Assembly (NCBI GenBank): GCA_030620285.1
Contig: JAUXFA010000011.1
Span: forward strand, 1-12,100
Direction: 5' to 3'
Length of the DNA stretch: 12,100 nucleotides
DNA from: Piscirickettsiaceae bacterium
GTDB taxonomy: Bacteria; Pseudomonadota; Gammaproteobacteria; Nitrosococcales; Methylophagaceae
Positions 1-8,410 of this stretch are shown here, piece after piece. How positions within the stretch are numbered: position 1 is the first letter of the stretch; each line of letters begins with the position of its first letter. Made by a program: the position numbers and the translations under genes. The notes beneath the pieces were generated by a model. It did no database searches, was not told the origin of the DNA, and saw nothing but the letters and a program-made list of their open reading frames with translations.

Positions 1-788
1 TAGCTTAGGAAATCACCATCTTCATTGCGCTTCCATGAGCCCATATGAACTTCATAAACTGAATGAGGAGTGTGTAACCAGTCGGCTTTTTCACGTTTGG
101 ACATCCAATCGGTGTCTTGCCATTTGTGTGCGCTGTCAGCAGAGACGATAGATCCTGTGTTTGGGCGTAATTCTGCTCGTTGGCAATAGGGATCCATTTT
201 AGAATGGAGAGAAGCATCTTGGGCTCTGATTTCAAATTTATAAATTTCACCATCGGCAATATCAGGAACAAATAACTCCCAAACACCAGAATCGCCACGA
301 GCACGCATAGGATGGCAGCGGCCGTCCCATTGATTGAAGTTACCCACTACACTGACGCGTTGAGCACTGGGTGCCCATGTGGCAAATAAAACACCGTCTA
401 TGCCATCTACTTGTTGGGGATGGGCGCCTAAAATACGGTAAGCATGCCAATGTTTACCTTCAGAAAATAAATGTAGGTCATATTCTGATAGCTGAGGTAG
501 GAAACAATAAGGGTCATGATTAGTGACTGAATCGCCATTTCCGGCGATGCGATTTATGGTGTAAGGCTTTTCATGTAACTCTGTCTTTCCTGTCCATTGA
601 AACAGGTCGCTACCCTCGATACGTTTTAATTTAAGTTCATCATTTTATGATGCTTTTTGTGTGTCACGTAGAAAAACTGTCACGGTTGTTTTTTTACCGT
701 GAGGGTGTGCGCCGAGGACAGAAAAGGGGTCATGGTGACGCGCTTCGATAATTCTAATTAAGTCTTCAGATAGTGGATTAGCACTCAT
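1..788 (-). pseudogene. glgB: 1,4-alpha-glucan branching enzyme, 5' part, interrupted by an in-frame stop
   Basis: Branching enzyme makes alpha-1,6 branch points in glycogen. Only the first ~262 codons are in the window; the gene runs off the left edge. Reading leftward from the ATG at 788-786, the protein begins MSANPLSEDLIRIIEARHHD, the DPFSVLG motif of the GlgB N1 domain follows, then TAA at 647-645 stops it at codon 48. The same frame continues with unmistakable GlgB sequence: the DPYCFLP segment, the CBM48-type core with WAPSAQRVSVVGNFNQWDG, SGVWELFVP, and the start of the catalytic region at SVYEVHMGSWKRNEDG. After the stop, the first in-frame GTG (347-345) and ATG (308-306) both lie inside or beyond CBM48, so a restart would lose part of that module. 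Compared with E. coli GlgB from memory, a few residues seem missing around the stop. An AGGA-like ribosome site lies 9 nt upstream of the start. GlgB identity is very likely; inactivation is inferred, and a sequencing error or readthrough remains possible. Confidence 0.85.
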
Positions 789-903
789 GGTTTTAGTCCT
801 AGTTTTATAAATTTTTATGAGATTTGGGCTCGCTTAAATTGGGCTAATGCGTTATGATACCTGCCTTGTCAGCTTGTTCACCCACCTCGTTTGGAGATGC
901 CTC
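789..903. promoter_or_regulatory. divergent glgB/glgC intergenic region
   Basis: The 115-bp gap separates the divergent starts of glgB (788, minus) and glgC (904, plus), so both promoters should lie here or extend into the opposite gene. It is AT-rich. On the plus strand, TATGAT at 853-858 resembles a -10 box, but no convincing -35 hexamer lies 16-18 nt upstream. TTATAAA-like sequence on the minus strand around 810-803 is too close to the glgB ribosome site to be its -10 box. The glgC ribosome site GGAGA is at 893-897, 6 nt before ATG 904. I see no clear operator or riboswitch. Confidence 0.35.
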
Positions 904-2172
904 ATGTCAGAGAATGATAGCACGCGTTTCGTAAGTCGTCTTACGAAAGATACTTTAGCCTTGATTTTAGCCGGTGGTCGCGGCTCACGTTTAAAACAGT
1001 TAACAGATTGGCGAACAAAGCCCGCCGTCGCCTTTGGTGGTAAGTTTAGAATTATCGATTTCCCGCTATCAAACTGTGTTAATTCAGGTATTCGTCGTAT
1101 TGGTATCTTAACGCAATATAAAGCACATTCATTGATGCGTCATATCCAACAAGGTTGGGGTTATATGCGTGGTGAAATGGGTGAGTTTGTTGAATTATTA
1201 CCTGCATCACAACGAACAGAACAAGGTTGGTATAAAGGTACAGCCGATGCGGTATATCAAAATATTGATATTTTACGAAATCACGGGGCTAAATACGTTG
1301 TTATTTTAGCTGGTGACCATATTTATAAAATGGATTACGGTGATATGTTAGCGGAACATGTGGCTAAAAATGCTGATATGACGATTGGGTGTTTGACCGT
1401 ATCGTTAGAAGAAGCCACAGAATTCGGTGTGATGTCTGTTGATGAAGATTACCGAATTAAAGAATTTACCGAGAAACCAGCCAATCCAAACCCAATGCCG
1501 GGCAGTAGTGATACGGCATTAGCATCGATGGGTATTTATATCTTTAATGCTGATTTCTTATACGAACAATTAATTAAAGATGCTGATACACCGGGCTCTA
1601 CTAATGACTTTGGTCACGACATTATCCCATCACTAATTGATAACTATAAAGTTATCGCGCATCCATATAAAGATGTACAAGGTAACGATCCTGGTTACTG
1701 GCGTGATGTGGGTACGATTGATGCGTTCTGGTCAGCTAACTTAGAATTAATTGGCATTACACCAGAGTTAAATCTTTATGACGACAGCTGGCCGATTTGG
1801 ACTTACCAAGCACAATTACCACCAGCAAAATTTGTCTTTGATGATGATGAACGTCGTGGTATGGCTGTAGACTCAATGGTTTCAGGTGGTTGTATTATTT
1901 CGGGTTCAACGATTAAACATTCAGTATTGTTTTCTAAAGTACAAATACATAGTTATTCAACCATTCAAGACTGTGTCATCTTGCCAGATGTCACCGTCAA
2001 TCGAAATTGTCGTTTGACAAAAGTAGTACTGGACAAAGGTTGTATCGTGCCAGAAGGTACTGTGATTGGTGAAGATCCCGTTGCAGATGCAGAAAAATAT
2101 GAAATGTCGCCCGATGGCGTCGTTCTAGTTACTCCAGAGATGTTAGGACAGAATTACAGATATGTCAGATAA
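904..2172 (+). CDS. glgC: glucose-1-phosphate adenylyltransferase (ADP-glucose pyrophosphorylase)
   Basis: The enzyme converts ATP and glucose-1-phosphate to ADP-glucose, the committed step of bacterial glycogen synthesis. I chose ATG 904 (422 aa) over the in-frame ATG 847 because GGAGA at 893-897 is well spaced and the family's N-terminus begins here. Visible motifs are the nucleotide loop AGGRGSRLK (residues 23-31), [15 protein letters not shown] (39-53), [23 protein letters not shown] with the catalytic-region aspartate, FTEKPA with the glucose-1-phosphate lysine, and a C-terminal left-handed beta-helix ending [16 protein letters not shown] and DAVYQNIDI resemble the Agrobacterium-type enzyme more than the E. 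coli one. The E. coli fructose-1,6-bisphosphate contacts Lys39 and His46 fall on W36 and A43 here, so the activator may differ (inference from remembered alignments). It overlaps the next gene by 11 nt, so it probably heads a glycogen operon. Confidence 0.97.
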   Translation: MSENDSTRFVSRLTKDTLALILAGGRGSRLKQLTDWRTKPAVAFGGKFRIIDFPLSNCVNSGIRRIGILTQYKAHSLMRHIQQGWGYMRGEMGEFVELLPASQRTEQGWYKGTADAVYQNIDILRNHGAKYVVILAGDHIYKMDYGDMLAEHVAKNADMTIGCLTVSLEEATEFGVMSVDEDYRIKEFTEKPANPNPMPGSSDTALASMGIYIFNADFLYEQLIKDADTPGSTNDFGHDIIPSLIDNYKVIAHPYKDVQGNDPGYWRDVGTIDAFWSANLELIGITPELNLYDDSWPIWTYQAQLPPAKFVFDDDERRGMAVDSMVSGGCIISGSTIKHSVLFSKVQIHSYSTIQDCVILPDVTVNRNCRLTKVVLDKGCIVPEGTVIGEDPVADAEKYEMSPDGVVLVTPEMLGQNYRYVR

Positions 2173-3874
2173 GATCGTTAAATTGAAAAAACCAAATAAG
2201 TTAAAAGTCGTTTTATGCTGGCATATGCACCAGCCACAATACAATGAACCAATGGGGGGGATGTACCATTTACCGTGGACATATCTACATGTTATTAAAG
2301 ATTATGTTGATATGGCTTGGCACTTGGAAAATGTGCCAGGTGCAAAAGCGGTGGTCAATTTTGCACCCACATTGCTGGAGCAAATTGCCGACTATGATGA
2401 ACAGGTAAAGTCACGCTTTAAAGGCACGGGTCGATTAAAAGATCCATTGCTGATGGCATTGGATTCACCAGTGCAGCCTGCAAGTGCCGAAGAACGTAAA
2501 AAACTCATTAGTGATTGTCTGCGTGCCAATGAAGAAAAGTTGATTGCACCATTTCCTCATTTTGCAAAATTAGCAGAGATGGCTCGTGGATTTTTGGATG
2601 ATCCTGATCAGTTGCACTACATTAACGATCAATTTATGGTCGATATGGTGGTGTGGTATCACTTAGCATGGATGGGGGAAACCGTTAGACGATCTGATGT
2701 TCGGATCCAAGCGTTGATGAAGAAAGCTAAGTTATATAGTTTTCATGATCGCCGTCAGTTAATGATTGTGATCGGTGAGTTATTAAGTGATCTTATTCCA
2801 CGTTATCGTCGACTGGCTGAAACGGGTCGAGTTGAATTGTCAGTGACACCTTATGCTCACCCAATTGTACCGTTAATGCTCGATATTAATACCACCCATG
2901 AGGCCATGCCTGATTCTGCATTACCGGAAATTACAACATATCCGGGTGGTGAAGAGCGCGTACATTGGCATATGGAAGAAGGGCTACGGGTATTTGAATC
3001 CTTCTTCGGTTTCCGACCAAAAGGTTGCTGGCCATCTGAAGGTGCAGTGTCCACTGAAACAATGAAAATTATTTCTCAGCATGGTTTTGATTGGGCCGCG
3101 ACTGGCGAAAATGTATTGCGAAATAGTTTTAATTTGTCTGAAATGCAAGACGCTAGTATTTATAAACCCTATAAACTGCCGGGCGCAACACCAGCGTGTT
3201 TCTTCCGTGATGATGGTTTATCTGACTTGATTGGCTTTACCTATACCAAATGGGGTGCGGAAGATGCGGTCAATGACTTTATTGGCCATTTGTTGACGAT
3301 TAAATCTGGAACAGAAGATGATAAAGATCGTGTGGTATCCGTTATTCTAGATGGTGAGAATGCCTGGGAATATTATTCTTACAATGGTTATTACTTCTTG
3401 CAAGATCTCTATCAACGGTTAGCAGAGCATCCGGAACTTGAACTAACTACTTTTTCAGAGAGCCTTAGTAATGGTGTTCAATCAGCTGAGCTACCAAAAA
3501 TGGTTGCCGGTAGTTGGGTTTATGGTTCATTTTCGACATGGATCGGTGATCCTGATAAAAACCGTGGTTGGGATTTACTCAGTGAAGCCAAGCAAACGTT
3601 CGACCGAGTGATGGCCGAGCAGACATTTGATCTTGAAATGGACCATGCACTACGACGACAATTAGCCATCTGTGAAGGATCGGACTGGTTCTGGTGGTTT
3701 GGTGATTATAATTCAGCCGATAGTGTGAGTGATTTTGAACGTTTATTCCGTTTGCATTTATCTAATCTTTACCAAATGTTAGGTCAAGAAGTGCCACAAA
3801 ACCTAGCGGAGACAGTGTCTCAAGGTGGTAGTGGTATTGAGCAAGGCGGCACAATGCGTCGTGGTGGTGAATAG
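2162..3874 (+). CDS. glycoside hydrolase family 57 alpha-glucan enzyme (alpha-amylase or glucanotransferase type)
   Basis: A 570-residue cytoplasmic protein (no signal peptide) of family GH57, which acts on alpha-glucans with retention of configuration. All main GH57 landmarks are visible: HMHQP at residues 21-25 (region 1), [10 protein letters not shown] at 228-237 (region 2), CWPSEGAVS with the expected nucleophile E293 (region 3), and [10 protein letters not shown] with the expected acid/base D397 (region 4), followed by a helical C-terminal bundle rich in W and F. The last ~25 residues are Gly/Gln-rich and probably disordered. ATG 2162 overlaps glgC by 11 nt; an AGGA at 2145-2148 lies rather far upstream, so translation is probably coupled. 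malQ follows after 8 nt. GH57 includes alpha-amylases, 4-alpha-glucanotransferases, amylopullulanases and branching enzymes, and I cannot fix the specificity. HxHQP is typical of the amylase/transferase groups, whereas I remember GH57 branching enzymes having HxHLP. Confidence 0.9.
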   Translation: MSDKIVKLKKPNKLKVVLCWHMHQPQYNEPMGGMYHLPWTYLHVIKDYVDMAWHLENVPGAKAVVNFAPTLLEQIADYDEQVKSRFKGTGRLKDPLLMALDSPVQPASAEERKKLISDCLRANEEKLIAPFPHFAKLAEMARGFLDDPDQLHYINDQFMVDMVVWYHLAWMGETVRRSDVRIQALMKKAKLYSFHDRRQLMIVIGELLSDLIPRYRRLAETGRVELSVTPYAHPIVPLMLDINTTHEAMPDSALPEITTYPGGEERVHWHMEEGLRVFESFFGFRPKGCWPSEGAVSTETMKIISQHGFDWAATGENVLRNSFNLSEMQDASIYKPYKLPGATPACFFRDDGLSDLIGFTYTKWGAEDAVNDFIGHLLTIKSGTEDDKDRVVSVILDGENAWEYYSYNGYYFLQDLYQRLAEHPELELTTFSESLSNGVQSAELPKMVAGSWVYGSFSTWIGDPDKNRGWDLLSEAKQTFDRVMAEQTFDLEMDHALRRQLAICEGSDWFWWFGDYNSADSVSDFERLFRLHLSNLYQMLGQEVPQNLAETVSQGGSGIEQGGTMRRGGE

Positions 3875-3882
3875 TTAAGTAA

Positions 3883-5340
3883 ATGGGATTGCAACAAGCG
3901 CAAGTATTTCAGAAAAGGCGGGCAGGGGTATTACTTCATATCACTAGCTTGCCTTCGGCTAATCTAGGGCAAGATGCCTATCGGTTTGTAGATTTCTTGC
4001 AAGCATCTGGCGTGTCTGTTTGGCAAATGTTGCCATTAGGCCCAACACATAGTGATGGTTCGCCTTATCAATGTTTATCGGCTCATGCGGCTAATACCAA
4101 TTTAATCTGCATGGAAACGGTTCAGCAGCAATCATGGGTTGATGTCGAACAAGGTCTACAAGGTGATACCTTCCTGATCAAATTAGTTCATGCATATCGT
4201 CAATTTATGGCCAATGCAGATGATGAACAACAATCTGAGTTTACTGATTTTTGCCAGAAGCAGAGATATTGGCTTGATGATTTTGTGTTGTTCAGTGAAC
4301 TCCGTCGTTTAAATCACACGACAGCCTGGTTTCACTGGCCAAAACCTCTGCGTGACCGACAAGTAAAAGCCCTCAATAAAATTCGTGAAGAGCGTGACGA
4401 GTCACTTGATATTCGTCGTTTTGCACAGTTTCTGTTTTATCAACAATGGTATGCATTAAAAGACTATGCCAATGAACATGGTGTATTGCTCTTTGGAGAT
4501 ATGCCGATATTTGTTGCCCATGACAGCGCAGATGTATGGGCTAACCCAGAATTATTTACTCTGGATAAAAAAGGTGAAGCTACCATAGTAGCAGGCGTGC
4601 CGCCTGATTATTTCTCGGAAACTGGCCAACGTTGGGGAAACCCCTTATATCGTTGGCAGAAACATATTGCTCAAGATTTTCTTTGGTGGCAGCAGCGAAT
4701 ACAAACGCAGTTAGACATGTTTGATCTAATTCGTATTGATCATTTCAGAGGTTTTGAAGCGTGTTGGGAAATTCCTGCCAGTTGTGAAACAGCTATTGAT
4801 GGTAAATGGGTGCCAGCGCCAGGTGATGCATTATTCAATCAATTAGTTAAGACTTTTGGTGAATTACCATTGGTTGCGGAAGATCTTGGCATTATTACTG
4901 AACAAGTAACGGCATTACGCGAAAAATATTGCATGCCAGGGATGAAGATTCTACAGTTTGCGTTTGGTGACGATGGTAGTAATCCTTACTTACCTCATTC
5001 ACATACCTGCGATAGTGTGTCCTACACTGGAACGCATGATAATAATACAACGCTAGGTTGGTTTGAAGAATTAGATGATCATACCAAGGCACGGGTATAT
5101 GAATATTTAGGTGAATCACATGAAACGATGCCGTGGTTATTGATACGGGCCTCATTAGAATCGGTTTCACAACTTGCTGTGGTACCTATGCAAGATATCT
5201 TAAGCTTGGATGGTAGCCACAGAATGAATGTACCAGGAACAACAGAAGGTAATTGGAGTTGGCGCTTTGAGTGGGATATGGTCGCTGACGATTGTGGGCC
5301 TAGAATGAAGCATTTAAATGAATTGTATGGACGTTGTTAA
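3883..5340 (+). CDS. malQ: 4-alpha-glucanotransferase (amylomaltase, GH77)
   Basis: MalQ transfers alpha-1,4-glucan segments between maltooligosaccharides in the cytoplasm and helps recycle chains released during glycogen turnover. The 485 residues begin with the family signature RRAGVLLHITSLP (12-24), then VSVWQMLPLGPT and SPYQCLSAHA. Catalytic motifs are RIDHFRGFE with nucleophile D286, VAEDLG with acid/base E333, and GTHDNNTTLGW with D386, which supports activity. Most small bacterial MalQ proteins are about 500 residues. Here the loop after TSLP is shortened to SANLGQDAYRF, lacking the usual GxGDLG-type stretch. The gene begins 8 nt after the GH57 stop, with only weak ribosome-binding sequence (the GGTGGTGA tail of the preceding gene), so coupling to it is likely. 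The stop TAA overlaps the ATG of gcvH. A role in glycogen metabolism rather than maltose uptake is inferred from the neighbours, as no mal transport or regulatory genes are present. Confidence 0.96.
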   Translation: MGLQQAQVFQKRRAGVLLHITSLPSANLGQDAYRFVDFLQASGVSVWQMLPLGPTHSDGSPYQCLSAHAANTNLICMETVQQQSWVDVEQGLQGDTFLIKLVHAYRQFMANADDEQQSEFTDFCQKQRYWLDDFVLFSELRRLNHTTAWFHWPKPLRDRQVKALNKIREERDESLDIRRFAQFLFYQQWYALKDYANEHGVLLFGDMPIFVAHDSADVWANPELFTLDKKGEATIVAGVPPDYFSETGQRWGNPLYRWQKHIAQDFLWWQQRIQTQLDMFDLIRIDHFRGFEACWEIPASCETAIDGKWVPAPGDALFNQLVKTFGELPLVAEDLGIITEQVTALREKYCMPGMKILQFAFGDDGSNPYLPHSHTCDSVSYTGTHDNNTTLGWFEELDDHTKARVYEYLGESHETMPWLLIRASLESVSQLAVVPMQDILSLDGSHRMNVPGTTEGNWSWRFEWDMVADDCGPRMKHLNELYGRC

Positions 5341-5723
5341 TGACTAATCCGAACTCGTTAAAATATGCTGATAGCCATGAGTGGGCAAAACTTGCAGACA
5401 ATGGTGAAATCGTTGTTGGTATTACTGATCATGCTCAAGATCTACTCGGTGATTTGGTATTTGCAGAGTTACCTGAAGTTGGGCAACGCTTTGCTGCTAA
5501 AGAACAATGCATGTTGCTAGAATCAGTTAAAGCGGCATCGGATATTTATATGCCAGTCAGTGGTGAGATTTCTGCTGTTAATACTGCATTAGAAGACGAA
5601 CCTGAACTGATTAATGAAGATTCATTTGGTGACGGCTGGTTGTTTAAAATACAGCCAGATAATGCTAATGATCTTGAAGGATTATTATCTGCGGAAGCTT
5701 ATGAATCATCACTCGACGATTAA
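5340..5723 (+). CDS. gcvH: glycine cleavage system H protein (lipoyl carrier)
   Basis: GcvH carries the aminomethyl group on a lipoyl-lysine arm between the P, T and L proteins of the glycine cleavage system, and in some bacteria also takes part in lipoate transfer. The 127-residue product has the normal family length. It shows the N-terminal KYADSHEW (8-15), GITDHAQDLLGDLVF (27-41), the lipoylation motif ESVKAASD with K64 as the modified lysine, MPVSGEI (71-77) and a C-terminal GDGWLFKI strand. The start is ATG 5340, whose A is the last base of the malQ stop (TAATG). GGA at 5329-5331 lies 8 nt upstream. A TTG six bases earlier is in frame but less likely. No gcvP, gcvT or lipoate gene is in the window, so the H protein stands alone at the end of a glycogen gene run; whether it is cotranscribed is inferred from the 1-nt overlap. 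Confidence 0.97.
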   Translation: MTNPNSLKYADSHEWAKLADNGEIVVGITDHAQDLLGDLVFAELPEVGQRFAAKEQCMLLESVKAASDIYMPVSGEISAVNTALEDEPELINEDSFGDGWLFKIQPDNANDLEGLLSAEAYESSLDD

Positions 5724-5725
5724 GA

Positions 5726-6838
5726 TTAAGCTGAATAAATAGCACCTAGCACGGCCGGGTGTTTTGCTCCGGTAACTGACGCTAGGTTCCCCGCTTGTTT
5801 GTTCAAGGTTTTATCAGCTAACCAAGCAAAAGCACAAGCCTCAACCCAATCAGGATCTAAGCCCAATATTTTGGTGGTTGCCACTTTTTTGTCTTGCAAC
5901 ACTAGCTGTAGTTGAGACAATAAATAATCATTATGGGCACCACCACCACAGATAAATACCGCTTCACTGTTATTGCCATAACGTTGAATATCATTAGCAA
6001 TAGTTTGTACAGTGAGTTGGATCAATGTTGCTTGAACATCAATAGCTGGAAGCTCATTATTATATTCAACTAGTTTTTTATCCAGCCAAGCCATATTAAA
6101 TAATTCACGACCGGTACTTTTAGGAATTGTTTGTTGAAAATAAGGTTCAGCAAGCATCAGTGCTAACAGATCATCATTACATTGACCTGATGCAGCCCAT
6201 TGGCCTTGGTGGTCATAATCTTGCTGTTGATGCCGTGAAATCCAACCATCGATTAATACATTACCGGGGCCGGTATCAAATCCCGAAATAGGCTGTTTAT
6301 TATCCGCTGGCAGCAGGGTGATATTACTGATGCCACCAATATTAATAATCGCTCTATGCTGTCGGGGATCAGCAAACAATTGATGATGAAATGCCGGTAC
6401 TAATGGTGCCCCTTGACCGCCTGCAGCAATATCACGCTGACGAAAATCAGCCACGGTTGTAATACCCGTCATTTCAGCTATGACATTAGCATTGCCAATT
6501 TGCATGCTAAATGGGTATTGACCAGTGGGAGAGTGAAAGATAGTTTGGCCGTGACTGCCGATAGCAGTAATGTCACTCACATTAACATGATGTGTCTTTA
6601 TAAGTTGATTAATCGATTGAGCAACCAGTCGGCCCAAGGCAATATCAATTTCACCTAACTTATTAAGATTACACTTTATACTCTTGATTAATAAGATTAA
6701 TTCTGATTTTAGTTCAGGTGGGAAGGGGAATGTTTGTGCGGCAATGAGTTGGCACGGTGTTGCTGTTGAAAAATCGGTAATAACAACATCAATACCATCT
6801 AAACTGGTACCTGACATGACCCCGATATAGTAGCTCAC
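5726..6838 (-). CDS. anmK: anhydro-N-acetylmuramic acid kinase
   Basis: AnmK opens the 1,6-anhydro ring of anhydro-MurNAc and phosphorylates it to MurNAc-6-phosphate, a cytoplasmic step of peptidoglycan recycling. The 370-residue protein has the ASKHA-fold phosphate loop GVMSGTSLDGID (6-17), GSHGQTIFH, VADFRQRDIAAGGQGAPLVP, INIGGISNITLLP and FDTGPGN with the expected catalytic D188, and a C-terminal ICGGGAHN and VEACAFAWLA. The start is GTG at 6838-6836, which gives the N-terminus expected for the family (IGVMSGTS at residues 5-12). The first ATG would cut into the phosphate loop. No good ribosome site is visible. It begins 9 nt after the stop of the M23 endopeptidase gene, so coupled translation is likely. 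Its stop lies 2 nt from the convergent gcvH stop. The same endopeptidase-anmK pairing next to tyrS is known in Pseudomonas. Confidence 0.96.
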   Translation of the reverse strand: MSYYIGVMSGTSLDGIDVVITDFSTATPCQLIAAQTFPFPPELKSELILLIKSIKCNLNKLGEIDIALGRLVAQSINQLIKTHHVNVSDITAIGSHGQTIFHSPTGQYPFSMQIGNANVIAEMTGITTVADFRQRDIAAGGQGAPLVPAFHHQLFADPRQHRAIINIGGISNITLLPADNKQPISGFDTGPGNVLIDGWISRHQQQDYDHQGQWAASGQCNDDLLALMLAEPYFQQTIPKSTGRELFNMAWLDKKLVEYNNELPAIDVQATLIQLTVQTIANDIQRYGNNSEAVFICGGGAHNDYLLSQLQLVLQDKKVATTKILGLDPDWVEACAFAWLADKTLNKQAGNLASVTGAKHPAVLGAIYSA

Positions 6839-6847
6839 AGTCGTCGA

Positions 6848-8380
6848 CTAGTCTAAATCGTTTAGCGCCAGAATATTGTTATTTACTTGGTCAAGCTGCG
6901 CTAATAATGGCTGTGATTTTTGCTCAAAATCAGCACGATATTTTTTAGCTAAGGCCTCTGCTTTCGGTAGGCTAACAGTCAATGGGTTGCGGTGAACACC
7001 ATTGACCCGGAATTCATAATGTAGGTGGGGGCCAGTTGCCAGACCACTGCTACCAATATAACCAATCACATCACCTTGATGCACACGTTTACCGCGTTTG
7101 ACGCCTTTTTTATAGCGAGACATATGAGCATATAAGGTAGTGTATTTGCCGCCATGGGTGAGGACAACTGTACGACCATAGCCGCCTTTAGTGCCGACAA
7201 AATCAACTTTACCATCACCGGTTGCAAGAATAGGTGTGCCTCTAGCAGCGGCATAATCAACACCACGATGAGGTCGACTTGTTTTGAGCACCGGGTGTTT
7301 ACGGTTTGGATTAAAGCGCGAACTAATGCGTGAGAAGTGTACTGGGGTACGACTAAAGGCTTTACGCATACTGTCACCCTTAGGTGAATAATAACGGCTT
7401 AAACCGGTATCATCAGTGTAGCGAACAGCACGGAATGTTTTACCTTGGTTGGTGAACTCTGCCGCTACAATAGCGCCATCAGCAATTTTTTCACCATCAA
7501 GATAATCTTCAGAGTAGAGTAATTTGAAATGATCGTCTTGACGTAAATCTAATGCGAAATCAATATCCCAACCAAATATATAAGCCAGTTCCATGACTAA
7601 CTTATCAGATAAGCCTGCTTGTTTACCGGCTTCAAATAATGAGCTTTCAATTTTTCCTGAGGCATGCATTTGGCGTTGTTCAACTTCGCGAATGAGGGTA
7701 GTTGTTTGGTAACCATCATCTGTTGAAATAATATCTAAAGTTTCAATTGGGCTGAGTAGTAATTGTAATTGTTGTAATTTTTTAGAATCTTGTTGTGTTG
7801 CGATGTTAAAGCGTAGTGTTTGGCCAGGTTTCAAATTAAGTAAGGGTTTAATGTCCTTGCCTAATTGAGCAATGTTATAAACATCACGTGCGGATAAACC
7901 AACACGAGGGAAGATAAGGGATAGGTTATCACCTGATTTTACCGTGATTTGTTGCCAGTTGATCTCTGGTGCGGGTGTTTCTGGTTTAGATTCTGTAGGC
8001 TCAGGCGCTACAATGACAGCTTGTTCTATTGCTGCAAGTTCAGCGGAATGTGCTTGATCAACGATGGCTTCGCTATCTTCACTATTAGCAATAATTGATT
8101 CTGCTTCTAATAGCTCTGGTATTGCTATACTCGTTTGCAATGATTGTTGAGTGGTAGTAGATGTTTGTAATTCAGCAGGTAGATTAGGCAAGTCAATTAC
8201 CTGAGACTCGGTGGTATTAGCAATTGATTCGCTGCTTGTTAATACAGTACTGGCAATAAAAATACCGGCAAATGTCAGTAATGATAGTGCGAATAGGTGC
8301 CGGAGCTTGCTAATGCGTGGTGCTGCAGTAGCAAATATGCTGGCAGTGTCAGATGATCGTATTAGTCGGTTTCGTTTCAT
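6848..8380 (-). CDS. LysM-like / M23 family murein DD-endopeptidase (MepM-like), membrane-anchored
   Basis: Probable peptidoglycan endopeptidase that cuts peptide cross-links to allow wall growth. The 510 residues run as follows: a basic cytoplasmic N-terminus; a hydrophobic segment at about 29-47 that serves as signal anchor; a low-complexity Ser/Thr/Glu/Pro-rich linker (about 50-140); a LysM/OapA-like domain at about 145-193 (ITVKSGDNLS to LKPGQTLRFNI); a middle domain; and the M23 catalytic domain. The zinc and catalytic residues are in place: HRGVD (H371, D375), YAHMS (H419) and HLHYEF (H452, H454), so it should be active, unlike degenerate EnvC/NlpD-type proteins. It is closest in layout to E. 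coli MepM (YebA, about 440 aa) but with a longer linker; orthology is likely but not proven. ATG 8380 has no strong ribosome site. It is divergent from tyrS and sits directly upstream of anmK, linking wall opening with recycling. Confidence 0.92.
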   Translation of the reverse strand: MKRNRLIRSSDTASIFATAAPRISKLRHLFALSLLTFAGIFIASTVLTSSESIANTTESQVIDLPNLPAELQTSTTTQQSLQTSIAIPELLEAESIIANSEDSEAIVDQAHSAELAAIEQAVIVAPEPTESKPETPAPEINWQQITVKSGDNLSLIFPRVGLSARDVYNIAQLGKDIKPLLNLKPGQTLRFNIATQQDSKKLQQLQLLLSPIETLDIISTDDGYQTTTLIREVEQRQMHASGKIESSLFEAGKQAGLSDKLVMELAYIFGWDIDFALDLRQDDHFKLLYSEDYLDGEKIADGAIVAAEFTNQGKTFRAVRYTDDTGLSRYYSPKGDSMRKAFSRTPVHFSRISSRFNPNRKHPVLKTSRPHRGVDYAAARGTPILATGDGKVDFVGTKGGYGRTVVLTHGGKYTTLYAHMSRYKKGVKRGKRVHQGDVIGYIGSSGLATGPHLHYEFRVNGVHRNPLTVSLPKAEALAKKYRADFEQKSQPLLAQLDQVNNNILALNDLD

Positions 8381-8410
8381 CGATTAGCATTCACATAATG
8401 TAGATGCTCG

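Noticed and set aside
5..304. Minus-strand open frame of 99 codons at the left edge
   Set aside because: It is another frame of glgB, whose own frame here gives clear CBM48 and catalytic-region motifs.
689..695. A run of seven A (minus strand) in glgB as a programmed frameshift that bypasses the stop
   Set aside because: GlgB-like sequence stays in the original frame between the run and the stop and again after it, so one slip would not restore the protein; two compensating slips would be needed.
847..903. In-frame ATG 847 as the glgC start
   Set aside because: It would add 19 residues unlike the family's N-terminus and has no ribosome site; ATG 904 has GGAGA at ideal spacing. The TATGAT inside this stretch also fits promoter sequence better than coding.
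2857..3054. Antisense open frame within the GH57 gene, and similar ones in malQ (4895-5170), tyrS (9444-9659) and rho (10726-10914)
   Set aside because: They lie wholly inside well-supported genes on the other strand, resemble no family I know and lack ribosome sites.
5334..5339. TTG 5334 as the gcvH start
   Set aside because: It adds only two residues and is a weaker codon; ATG 5340 gives the normal TAATG coupling with malQ.
5741..5763. CACC...GGTG followed by TTTT as a terminator for the gcvH operon
   Set aside because: The stem is only about 4-6 bp with a long loop and lies inside the anmK coding region; too weak to call.
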